Of a DNA stretch of 43,530 nt, positions 10,661 to 20,582 are shown piece after piece. The position numbers were made by a program, and so were the translations under genes. The DNA lies in contig JBBHKE010001806.1 in assembly GCA_037447655.1 (NCBI GenBank), positions 1 through 43,530 on the forward strand, read 5' to 3'. Source of the stretch: Zygnema cylindricum (Eukaryota; Streptophyta; Zygnematophyceae; Zygnematales; Zygnemataceae). Positions within the stretch are counted from its first letter, which is position 1. Every line of letters begins with the position of its first letter. The notes under the pieces were generated by a model. That model was given only the letters and a program-made list of their open reading frames with translations, was not told the origin of the DNA and made no database searches.

Positions 10661-12246
10661 ATTAAACTCGAGATATTTCGGCTCAAAAATTTCTGGAGTT
10701 ACTAATCGGCACCGTTCGACGAACCATATGGCAAGATCTTGCACTTATGCAAAGGGATTTCCCGGACCATGCATACTTTACCACTTCATTCTTTTTGACA
10801 ATATTAGAAGAATGCGGTCCGGAGTGGCAAACTTTCGCGGAAGCGGTGCATCGAATGGACGAGAAAAAGGACGAAAGGTCCCCTATTGCCGACATTCCAA
10901 TTCCAACGGAGGTCAAAGATGAACTCCGCGCGTTGAGAGTCGGAGTTGACTCTATTCCACCCCTCATAGGAAGAATACGCGAACTCGAAAATATTGTGGA
11001 AAAATTGGGCACAAAATTAGAAACGTGTATTGCGAAGCTTGACACAAGGCTCACGACAACACAACGCCAACTTGACGGAGGATTATCGAGGATTGAGTCA
11101 ATGTTTTTAGGCTTGACACAACGTTTTATGCAACCATTTTCCTTTTCTTCACAACCATCCTTTTTCCCTCCCCCTTGTCCTACTCCTCACCCTCCTCCTC
11201 CCTCTTCATCTACAAATTCACCACCTTTTTCATTTCCCCCTTTTGCACCCATGTCTTCTTCCCAACCAACACCTTCCTTTTCTCAACATCATACATTTAC
11301 TAGTGTCCCTTTCCACCCTATTCATTCCACAACATCTGCTTACCACCTCTCTACATCTACCGATGCCTCTCTCCCCCCTATTTATTCCACGACCTCTCCT
11401 TCCCACCATTCTACATCTACCTATGCCTCTATCCCCCCTATCCATTCCACATCATCTCCTTCTCAAGCTTTTACTTCTACCGATGCCTCTCTTCCCCCTA
11501 TTCTTTCCACGACCTCTCCTTCCCACCATTCTACATCTACCCATGCCTCTATCCCACCTATCTATTCCACATCCTCTCCTTCTCAAACTTTTACTTCTAC
11601 CGATGCCTCTCTTCCCCCTATTCATTCCACGACCTCTCCTTCCCACCATTCTACATCTACCCATGCCTCTATCCCCCCTATCCATTCCACAGTATCTCCT
11701 TCTCATACTTTTACTTCTACAGATGCTTCTCTTCCCCCTATTCATTCCACTTTAGTTCTTACCCCAACTTATGTCAAACTTGATGCATTTCCTATAGATT
11801 GGGCGAATTGGCAAGGATAGACCCTACAAAGCCACGAGTGTGATGTCAAGGTGGAATCTATATTCAACGAGTACCATTATGGGTTGAATGGCCACCCTCC
11901 TATAAAGTTGTTATTCAACACAACTGAAACAGACAAATACAAAACAAAAAAAGGATGTAAATTCATAGTATGGGCAAAGGGAGAGGGGAGGAAGTGGAGT
12001 CGTTGTCTCAATATTTTGCAATGTGTTGAAAAGTTAATGACTGTTCCAGGGTGGGATTTAACAAAAAACATAAACTTTGTTGAAAGAATTAGAATAGAGA
12101 AGTTTGGTGGGAGCACGGCAAAACTTAAAGAGGCCTTATATATAACAACTAAACCAGATTTGAAAGACGGATTGAATGAGAAAGAATTTCAACGAAGGTT
12201 GGGTCGTTTCCAAAAATTAGAAGAGTTACGTGTAATCACGGGTTAA
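10661..12246 (+). pseudogene. Recombinase exon 7: coiled coil, S/T/P repeat and GCR1_C-like domain
   Basis: The acceptor GGAAGCAG fits the phase of exon 6 (AG|A). After an extra A in the run at 10684-10688, the frame is open except for TAG at 11818-11820. Order: FLELL..IWQDLALMQRDFPDH, typical of the segment after the recombinase core; a heptad-like region about 10930-11110 (LRALRVGVDSIPPLIGRIRE); a Ser/Thr/Pro region with seven 60-bp repeats; then VESIFNEYHYGLNGHPPI with downstream basic residues (EGRKWSRC), matching the DNA-binding GCR1_C family in layout. Stop at 12244-12246. Confidence 0.75.
11341..11760 (+). repeat. Seven 60-bp Ser/Thr/Pro repeats in exon 7
   Basis: The unit is exactly 60 bp, seven copies. 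Alternate copies resemble each other more closely, giving a 120-bp higher-order unit. The encoded 20-residue motif is like STSTDASLPPIYSTTSPSHH. It separates the coiled coil from the C-terminal DNA-binding domain and stays in frame. Confidence 0.9.
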
Positions 12247-12344
12247 ATTAGGTATTTATAGGAATAGTATAGGAGTTACGATGTGTTGAGTAGAGATATA
12301 CCATTAATTTGTAATTTTTGAACTTGAATTTGGGCTAAATTGTT

Positions 12345-12750
12345 ATGTGTCGGGTTATTGTGGTGCTTTGTGTTTGGTATGTTAGGTTTGTTTTTGGAAA
12401 CCACGGTATTAACATGCTTTGTGTGTGTAAAACGCCCTCGACGGTCCCTAACCATATCGACAAAGAGTGTGGTTTTTACGCCTTTACATTAATTTGTATA
12501 GTGTTAAAGCCCGACAACACGCGGGTTTACGTTTCCAATAGGTGGTGTAATACATATCGTTTCAAAACTTGAAGTAACTACCGACGCGCGTCTAAATGGG
12601 CGATTGTGTGCGTCGGTTGATTTGTCGTTGGTTCACCCCAAAAACGGGTTATTGTGGTGCTTTGTGTTTGGTATGATGTACATTCTCGCACAAAATAGGT
12701 TTGTTTTTGGAAACCACGGTATAAACATGCTTTGTGTGTGTAAAACGTCG
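12345..12750. repeat. Direct repeat about 300 bp apart
   Basis: The block beginning GGGTTATTGTGGTGCTTTG and ending GCTTTGTGTGTGTAAAACG occurs at about 12352-12435 and about 12645-12748. The second copy has about 20 extra bases inside. No coding role was seen. Confidence 0.75.
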
Positions 12751-13184
12751 TCGTTAATAAATTCTTGGATTATCATTCAACCATGAACTTCAAAGATTAT
12801 TATTTCACCAGGTGTAAGCATACGATATTGAAACTAAAAAAAGTATAACTGGAAACACTTAATAATTTTTTATACATAAATATCACACTCTACAACTAAC
12901 CCTAAACATAGAGCGATAGTAACTAGTTTTTTTGAAAGGATGTTTATTATACTGCATATACAAACAACAACAACATAACGTTAGTTTTTATAAATTAAGA
13001 AAACAATTTATTATAGGAACAATGTTTGAGTGCAACAATGTACTATTGGGCGCATTATAAAACAAAGATTCCAACAACATGAACTAGTTTAACAATTACG
13101 ACATTAAGGTGGAGCATGTATGAACTAATGTTTTGCAACGAAATTATTAAATAATATTTGTAATGAAACATATGTCCTTAGAAT
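12751..13184. other. AT-rich interval, nothing recognised
   Basis: No ORF above background and no RNA gene. It ends at the start of the 650-bp direct repeat. Confidence 0.4.
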
Positions 13185-13837
13185 GGCACCGTTAACCCTA
13201 CTAAGAGCGTTGATAAATAAGGTGTGTTTACATAATACAAATTCGTGTCAAGATAGAGAAAAAATACAAGAAATTACACACTCCAACTAAATTATTTAGG
13301 GATGTCCACACTTTTATTTATTGTTAATAACATTATCCATCAAATGTTAACAAACCCTCATCTTAAAGTCATAAACATGGGATTGCATTCGACACTCGTT
13401 AAGAAGGGAAACACTATATTAATGAAAGCGCGTTATTATAACCTCTATTAATAGTTTGGTGTAAGTAGACGTGGAAAACTGCAATCGACTATCTAAAATA
13501 CAGTTCTTGACTTTAGTTGATGAATTAATGCCAACTGGGCGGCGAGCGATTCAGTTTATGATTTTGGGGCCAACTGAACAGCGTTCGAATGTGTTATTGA
13601 CGATAACAATTATAGACGAAGTAAATATGAAATCCGAACAGTTACGCGACATACACCCGCTCTGGTCGACAAAAGGACTAAAATGAATTTATTATTATGG
13701 GAAACGGTAAGAGTTAACGTACTAATATTTAACGTAAAATAAAAATCCGTATACATCTCCCGGTCAGTTTTAACGTCCAATTTTTTTTTCTTAAAAATGC
13801 AAGGTACTTGGTAAGTACATTGCGAAGTGTGAGACTA
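13185..13837. repeat. Left copy of a 650-bp direct repeat
   Basis: Starts GGCACCGTTAACCCTACTAA and ends GTGTGAGACTA. It is almost identical to 16074-16723. It holds a 71-codon open frame at 13471 (starting MENCNRLSKIQFLTLVDEL) of unknown meaning, which is broken in the other copy. The ends are not TG..CA, so an LTR identity is uncertain. Confidence 0.85.
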
Positions 13838-14575
13838 TGGGTAACCCTCCATCAGGCGCCGACAGTAATCGTACGAAAACGTCTACTTGTAGTAATACTT
13901 CGTTCACTTCTCCATCAGGTCGTGTCAGCAATGGAATCTATCGCGTACGTGCTTTCTTTCGATTGGACGCACATATGTTCATGTTCTGACGACGAGCAGC
14001 CAAAGATTCCAAAAGCACAATATCTAGACTTGTATCCGTACATCCAGTCGCAAAATTAAATTACGTGAATGTACAATTTGTATGTTCGTGTTTAGTATTT
14101 TTTGTAGCTGTTTTGTCGTTCCTAATTCTTCCTGGCGCCATAAATTCCAGATATCAGCGGATCGTGGAGGAGGCGTCAGGACACATTATTCAACAAATAT
14201 TTTTTTTGGTGGTTTTCGTTGGATTTGATTCCCGCCAGTTCGAAGGCGCGCGGCCCGTACATCACCTTTCCACGCGTAAACATTTTACACGTCCGGTGAT
14301 TGATGACTCTCCTCTTGAGGAAAGTAATTAATCACTCGACGACTTGACCGCTTGCTTGGAAAACACGTGATCGGACGGTTGACGTTGTCGCCCAGAAGTT
14401 TGGAGAATCTTGACGCGCTGACAATAATCATCACTATATAAATAAGGGAACGTTGTTCGCCTTCGAGGAAACCTTTATATAGGTGCCGTGTCTGTCTCGA
14501 ATTTTTTCCATCACACGGTCGTACTGAGGGCAGGATGTAGCGCTGCCGCCTGTCGCAATACAGACCGCCGTACCG
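13838..14575. other. Interval between direct repeats, no gene recognised
   Basis: Several short open frames with no recognisable domain. An imperfect hairpin lies near 14296-14334 (GTGATTGATGACT pairing with a later AGTAATTAATCAC). Confidence 0.3.
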
Positions 14576-14579
14576 TGGC

Positions 14580-15110
14580 AATATTCAACGCTGTCGCCCG
14601 CCTGGTGGCATAATTCTACGTTGGCGCTCGCCTGGTGGCATAATTACACGCTCCCGCCAGCAAGCATAATTCCACGCTCCCGCTTGGTGGCGGATTATAC
14701 GCTACCGCTTGGTGGCGTAATTTTACGCTGCCGCTTGGTGGCGTAATTTTACGCTGCCACTTGGTGACGTAAATTTACGCTGCCGCCGACTGGCGTGATA
14801 CTACGCTACCGCCTGTTGGCATAATTTAAAGTTGTCGCCGGCTGGCGTGATTGTACATAATTTAAAGTTGTCGCCGGCTGGCGTGATTGTACGCTGTCGC
14901 TCAGTGTCGTAATTTTACGCCGCCGACAGTTAGCGTAATTATACGCTGCCCCCAGCTAGCGTAATTCTACGCTGCCCCCCGCTAGCGTAATTCTACGTCG
15001 CCGCCTGTCAGCAATACATACCACCGTACCTGACACAATGTAACGTTGTCGTGCGACCGTCCGCAGTACGGACCGCCGTACCCATGGCGTAATGCAACGT
15101 TGCCGCCCGC
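14580..15110. repeat. 26-bp minisatellite
   Basis: Units such as ACGCTGCCGCTTGGTGGCGT plus AATTTT repeat about 18-20 times, cleanest at 14700-14780 and diverging on both sides. CG-rich and AT-rich halves alternate. Open frames across it are repeat artefacts. Confidence 0.85.
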
Positions 15111-15833
15111 TAGTATCTACGAACGACCACCTACAGTACCGAAAAAAAACACACTTTAAGATGATCAAATCACCCTGTAGTTTTGTTCCCATGAATAGTG
15201 TATTACTACTGTCAAGAGAAAAAATACAAAATTAAAAATCGGTTTTTTCGATTAAAAATTATAGACCTTTGGCTACCGTGTTGAAAACCTTAAATAGGCG
15301 ATATCTATGTGCGCGCGAGGCGGTGTCTGTATATCCGCGCGACCCAAAACAAGATGTCCTTTATGACCACGACCCATGTTCCCATGTGCAGTCGGTGCAA
15401 AATTGATGCCTCAACATACATCGCAAGAGCAAAAAAGGAAAAGTTACGCGTGTGCCATCCCGACTCAATTGATGCTTAAAAATACATATCAAATGAAAGA
15501 TTACGAAATATTGTGATTTGTAAGAAACGGTTATTAGTAGAGGGATATATTATTATTGTTGTTGATACAATTCATATTACATGCAAGTACGCTGCTAAGT
15601 CGTGAAATATACAAGCAATAATAATATATCATTGCATTTTTTTTTTTAAATTGGGGTTGATTTATGAAAGCGGCCCAAAGTGTGTAAATGTCAGTAGCAT
15701 ACATTACTTCACTATTGCAGTTTGAAAGAGTTTATGATGCGTATATGACCCTAACGCAAACACCCCATGGTTGTTGTTGCAAAGTGCGTAGACGTGAGTA
15801 TGCATATTCGAGCTGAACAATAACTCACAATAT
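15111..15833. other. Interval, nothing recognised
   Basis: No supported gene. Short homopolymers and AT-rich words only. Confidence 0.35.
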
Positions 15834-15844
15834 GTGATCCGACA

Positions 15845-16024
15845 ATGTACGAACCGACAAGATGTGAACCAACAATATATGAACCTACAAGATATGAATC
15901 GCCAAAGTACGAACCGACAATATATGAATCGACAATTTATAAACCGACAATATATGCACCGGAAATATATGAACCAACAATACGTGAACCAACAATATAT
16001 GAACCAACAATATATGAACGGACA
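15845..16024 (+). repeat. 15-bp minisatellite encoding YEPTI
   Basis: About twelve 15-bp units (consensus ACAATATATGAACCA) give the pentapeptide YEPTI in one plus frame, open for 79 codons from 15845 to a stop near 16084. Other frames are open too, so coding is not proven. A purine-rich tract follows and touches the right copy of the 650-bp repeat. Confidence 0.8.
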
Positions 16025-16073
16025 ACAAGAAAGAGAGAGAGGGAGAGGGGAGAGACAACAAGAGAGGGACGAG

Positions 16074-16723
16074 GGCACCGTTAACCCTACTAAGAGCGTT
16101 GATAAATAAGTTTTGTTTACATAATACAAATTCGTGTCAAGATAGAGAAAAAGTACAAGAAATAACACACTCTAACTAAATTATTTAGGGATATCCACAC
16201 TTTTATTTATTGTTAATAACATTATCCATCAAATTTTAAAAAACCCTCATCTTAAAGTCATAAACATGGGATTGCATTCGACACTCGTTACGAAGGGAAA
16301 CACTATATTAATGAAAGCGCGTTATTATAACCTCTATTAATAGTTTGGTGCAAGTAGACGTGAAACTGCAATCGACTATCTAAAATACAGTTCTTGACTT
16401 TAGTTGATGTATTAATGCCAACTGGGCGGCGAGCGATTCAGTTTATGATTTCGGGGCCAACTGAACAGCGTTCGAATGTGTTATTGACGATAACAATGAT
16501 AGACGAAGTAAATATGAAATCCGAACAGTTACGCGACATACACCCGCTCTGGTCGACAAAAGGACTAAAATGAATTTATTATTATGGGAAACGGTAAGAG
16601 TTAACGTACTAATATTTAACGTAAAATAAAAATCCGTATACATCTCCCGGTCAGTTTTAACGTCCAATTTTTTTTTTTTTAAATGCAAGGTACCTGGTAG
16701 GTATCTTGCGAAGTGTGAGACTA
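16074..16723. repeat. Right copy of the 650-bp direct repeat
   Basis: Near-identical to 13185-13837 with a few small indels, for example loss of bases near 16362. It is preceded by a purine-rich tract (about 16028-16073), which would fit a polypurine tract before a 3' LTR. No TG/CA ends and no target duplication were found. Confidence 0.85.
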
Positions 16724-16925
16724 ACTCGTTTTTTGAACCTGTGTCCTTATGTCCACACGAACCACACCCCCTGCCAAAATTTAACAAACCTAGTCTGTAC
16801 TTTGTACTTCTCGCTTTCCACAAAACCAGCACCGACGTGGCACTAACATATGCCACAAATTTTGCATATTTTAGGGCGTTTCTACCATAATTCGCTGCTG
16901 AATGCTATCGTGCCCAAATTGGTAG

Positions 16926-17139
16926 TTCGACCAAACTTAAAGTGCGTACTGAATCGGTATTTTGACCCAACTTAAAGTGCGTACTGAATCGGTATTTTGA
17001 CCAAACTTAAAGTGCGTACTGAATCGGTATTTTGACCAAGCTTAAAGTGCGTACTGAATCGGTATTTTGACCAAACTACAATACAGTAGGATATAAACTG
17101 AATTGTTATTTTGGCCAAATTAGAATACGTACTGAATTG
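16926..17139. repeat. 35-bp tandem repeat array
   Basis: The unit TTTTGACCAAACTTAAAGTG plus CGTACTGAATCGGTA repeats about five to six times. The array is interrupted at 17140 by the hAT-like element and resumes after 18341 with a diverged unit. Confidence 0.85.
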
Positions 17140-17147
17140 GTATTTTG

Positions 17148-18333
17148 TAGTGTTGTGTATAGGTAAGGATTTGCCGATAACCGATATGGGCCTGTTTTGG
17201 GGTTGCCAATAATCAATATATTGGTACGATAAATCGTTATCGGTGTTATCGCCAATAATTAACCGATAATATCGGTTGTTTATCGGCGATAACACCGATA
17301 TTGATAACTATCGGCGATAATAAAACGGACCGTACAGATAAATGTACGGCCAGTACACTCAACTGTACATGTTATTCCCCGAACGCGCCGCGGACCCCGT
17401 TCCCTCCGATTTCGGTAAAAAACCACGATATTTCTTTGATTACTTCTAATTTAAGTGGGTTTTACTTGGGTACCACGCTCACATACCCGTCCAAAATGTC
17501 CGTTTGACTGTTATTTGTTTTTGCAAGGTTAGTTACGCCCTCATATCACTTCCATGGTGGCAGTAAATGGCGGCAGACTGATTCGTCTGTTCGTGTGGTC
17601 GTCTGTTTTTTGAAAAAGTTTGAGTTACAAATTTACATTATAATTTAATATTTTTCGTTTCGGTAATATAGTTTTAGAACTATAAAGTATTGTTTTAAAT
17701 TTGTCAATGTTTATGTGCTGACTGCCTGTTATAAATTTCAGTTAAACAGATACGGAACATTAGTGTTGGGTAACGGGAAAATTCATATCGTGATAATTGC
17801 GATATTCGATATATCGAATATCGATCGAGCAGATTCCTCGATATATCGTACCGGGACCAACATAAATTATCACGATATATATCGCAAAAAAATGGGTGTC
17901 CGTACAGTCATAGTACGGAAAATCGTACGGATATTTACCCCCCCCCCCCCACTGAAAGGGGGGGGGGGGGGGTTTGAAAAAAAAATGATTTTTTTTTTTT
18001 TTTTATGGCTCAATAATTATCACGATATATCGGCGATATATCGATTATCGGGTACCTGAAATTCGATATATATCGAATATCGGCAAAGGGTCCTCGATAC
18101 CCAACACTACGGAACATATTCTTATACGTGGCATGCCACGGTATATAAAGCTTATAATATAATACAGTATGTAATAAAGTACTATTGTATGCATACCATA
18201 ATTTTTTAAAGTTATCGCCGATATGGAATTTGTTGGTCTCGGACCGATATATCTAGAGCTATGACCGTTCGATAACCGATAACTATCGGTATCGGTGTTA
18301 TCGCGATAAAGTTTTTACCGATACACAACACTA
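17148..18333. mobile_element. Outer hAT-like non-autonomous element
   Basis: Left end TAGTGTTGTGTAT; right end ATACACAACACTA is its inverted repeat, followed inward by TTACCGATA-type sequence on both sides. It is flanked by a perfect 8-bp direct repeat GTATTTTG (17140-17147 and 18334-18341). An 8-bp duplication and TAGTGTTG ends fit the hAT superfamily. No transposase was seen. Subterminal ATCGGTTATCGG-like words are repeated. About 829 bp long without the nested insertion. Confidence 0.88.
17761..18109. mobile_element. Nested hAT-like MITE (349 bp)
   Basis: Ends TAGTGTTGGGTA and TACCCAACACTA are inverted repeats, flanked by a perfect 8-bp direct repeat CGGAACAT (17753-17760 and 18110-18117). 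Inside are many GATATATCG palindromes and a C13 tract facing a G15 tract. It inserted into the outer hAT-like element and so is younger. Confidence 0.9.
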
Positions 18334-18390
18334 GTATTTTGGCCAAATTAGAGTACACACTGAATTGATATTTCGACCAAAGTATAGTAA

Positions 18391-19714
18391 GGGTGCGTCT
18401 CCATGTGCCAAAGTAAGGGTTTTTTTCTGTCGTTTTCTTGTTAAACTTAGAGCCGTACCGCGTAAGTTTCAACAGTACAAAAAAAATAGAAAAAAGGAAA
18501 AGTACATTTTGCTCCATTGTCAAATTTAGGATGTACTACATGTTGTCGTCTTGTGTTCTTTGACCCACGGCCACGCCAAAAAACGTCATCTTCAAACTTT
18601 TCTTTTAAACACATGGACGATGTGTTTTAAAAACAAAGTATTTTCTAAAAACAAATAGGAACACGTAGTCGCACGTGTAAAAATTTTTGCAAAAATTTCA
18701 AACGAATTCAAGCGACGACGAAGGGTACAATATTTGTTATGTTTTGTCCGTTTGGGTCCATCAAAGTACACCATTTGTTTTGTTTTGTCGCGTTCCATTC
18801 AGTACGGATTTTTTCATTTCAGGGGTCGGAAAATTACGATGCCATTTCACGAAATTGAGAGAAATCTCAGAGGGCACCCCAGCAACTTGCACACACCGCC
18901 TCTCCCACAGAGCCTCACATTCACTCCTTCAAACTTCACTATTGATCATCCTTTCACGAGGCGGCTCTACGCTGACCGGTGGGAAGCTGGAAAAAACTTT
19001 TTTTGCCTTAAAAAAAGGAAAATCCACAATTATCATTCTATGTTTTTTAACCCGCACAAAGGCGGATAATAAGTTTATTTTATTATGCTGTTTCATCTGA
19101 AAATTTTACCACGTTTTTACAGGCTCAGAATTACCAAAAAAAAAATCTAATTATTGTGCTTAATATTGGTTTTATTACGTCACACTTAATCTACTTTGCA
19201 AATCGGTTATTCTAAAACCAAATTTTATTATGATTATTATAATTATTTTTATTTCTTTTTCTTTATTATCTTTAATTCTTTACACAAGAATGGAAAAATC
19301 AATGCATCCACTAAGCGTTAAAAATAAAACTTAAATTTCTGGTGATTATATCAAATATGCGATAGGTTAGGTTTCTCAAAAAGGAATAGAGATTCAAAGC
19401 GTGTGGAAATTGCCAAAAACGCAACCGTACAGGGAAGGCAGCGTCAGCTATGGACAAAGGGTTGAAAAGGTAAATGTTTACAAATGTCACATAAAATAAT
19501 GCGACGTCATTGACAATTTTGAACAATCAAGTGCGTCATCACAGATTGTAGACGTTGACAAGCGTCACGGGCATTGTCAGCGTATACAATCGTCACACCC
19601 TTAAGTAACATTTTTTTTTTGTTATACATAGGGACACTTGAAATCCGGGTCCGCCGGATCTGCGCTAAAAAACAAATTAAGTTCGCTAAGTTTCAAGTAC
19701 ATGGAGACGCACCC
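18391..19714. mobile_element. PIF/Harbinger-like non-autonomous element
   Basis: Both ends carry GGGTGCGTCTCCATGT in inverted orientation (18391 and 19714). Each is flanked by TAA (18388-18390, 19715-19717), the 3-bp target typical of PIF/Harbinger. The interior of about 1.3 kb has no transposase motif. A TAA flank can occur by chance, so the superfamily is tentative. Confidence 0.65.
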
Positions 19715-19801
19715 TAAGTCATCGTGGATTTGGCTACGATCCATCTCTCAGAAAACAACTGTAGGTATACGTGGTGTACAAAAATAGGGTTTATCAAATA
19801 G

Positions 19802-20023
19802 TACACCATGTATCGCTATTAGTGTTAATAATTTTTTCGCCACTTAAAACAACTTGTTTCCGTACACACTTAGTCCTATTTGTAAATGGAGACGGCCAAT
19901 CGGAAGGTGAGAATCTTAGCTTTCAATCGGAGCCGTCAGATCTGTAATTCGACAAGCGTGTAAGGGGAAAATATGTTTTAAATGGCTGAAAAAACATTAA
20001 TCCTAATAGCGATTCACGGTGTA
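19802..20023. mobile_element. Short TA-flanked MITE
   Basis: Left end TACACCATGTATCGCTATTA and right end TAATAGCGATTCACGGTGTA form an inverted pair around about 220 bp. TA at each end may be the target duplication, as in Tc1/mariner-type elements. Single ends of this family occur at 127, 4853, 39339 and 42087. Confidence 0.65.
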
Positions 20024-20025
20024 CC

Positions 20026-20340
20026 ATTCATAATATCCTTTCTTTTAGGCGATTTTCAAACATTACCATTCACTCTTCCATGTTTTCAAACATTATAGTA
20101 TCATCCTTCCTTTTAAGATTTTTGAAAATTTACCATTCATTCTTTCATGGTTTTAAACCTAAACATTCATTTAGGGTTTCTTCAGACATGCATTTATTCT
20201 TTCATGGTTTTAGGCATTATAATGGCATTCTTTCTTTTAAGGTTTCTTCAAATATCACTATCCATTCTTCCATTGTTTCAAACATGACACTTTCATCCTT
20301 CCTTTTCTTCCATGGTTCCATGGTTTTTTACTTCCTTTAG
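20026..20340. repeat. Diverged tandem repeat of about 70 bp
   Basis: Words TTCTTTCATGGTTTTA, TTTCAAACAT and CCTTCCTTTT recur in order four to five times. The resulting 86-codon plus frame is repetitive (FFHGF, SFLL) and judged non-genic. Confidence 0.5.
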
Positions 20341-20532
20341 GTTATCTCATTTGATTCCCATTCAACCTCTTCCTCTCTTGCTTTCCGTACTCTCTTTTTT
20401 ATGGCTATACAATTCATAAGAACACAAGAAATAAGTAGTATTTCAATGTCTCAAATGTTTGTGGTTTATGTCACTGTTATGCTATTTGGTGGCAGCCAGT
20501 CATCATGCTCATCTATGCAAAAAATGAATATT

Positions 20533-20537
<5 letters not shown>

Positions 20538-20568
<31 letters not shown>

Positions 20569-20582
20569 TCCCCATCTCTTTC
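20538..20582. repeat. CT microsatellite
   Basis: (CT)n with a few interruptions. Confidence 0.85.

Larger units (their letters stand above)
5374..12246 (+). pseudogene. Crypton-like tyrosine recombinase (Ndc10-like core plus GCR1_C-like domain), disrupted
   Basis: Exons inferred: 5374-5888, 6068-6251, 6503-6895, 7001-7149, 7289-7453, 7560-7778, 10661-12246. All junctions match in phase. The middle follows the Ndc10/Crypton recombinase pattern: LCDLFSMEVE, then GKTNK, NGRKEHFGVIRN, CPVGEIAMWLLFLFH, KTHAMRGSGARAAE, HIPRLGRW (the H-x-x-R box) and SHMYLSYLTS with the candidate nucleophilic Tyr, then FPW. Exon 7 continues with IWQDLALMQRDFPDH, a coiled coil, a Ser/Thr/Pro repeat and a GCR1_C-like C-terminus (SIFNEYHYGLNGHPPI). 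Such proteins cut and rejoin DNA to move Crypton elements, and some are domesticated. Four lesions: TGA at 6156, TAA at 6653, one extra A in the A run 10684-10688, TAG at 11818. The first exon donor (CAT|GTGACA) is chosen mainly on phase. Confidence 0.82.

Noticed and set aside
11230-11755. Leu/Pro-rich and Arg/Gly-rich frames overlapping recombinase exon 7
   Set aside because: Shadow frames of the 60-bp repeat; the S/T/P frame is the one continuous with the recognised domains.
12604-12786. Cys/Phe-rich frame in the 300-bp spaced repeat
   Set aside because: Short, no domain, not conserved as a frame between the two copies.
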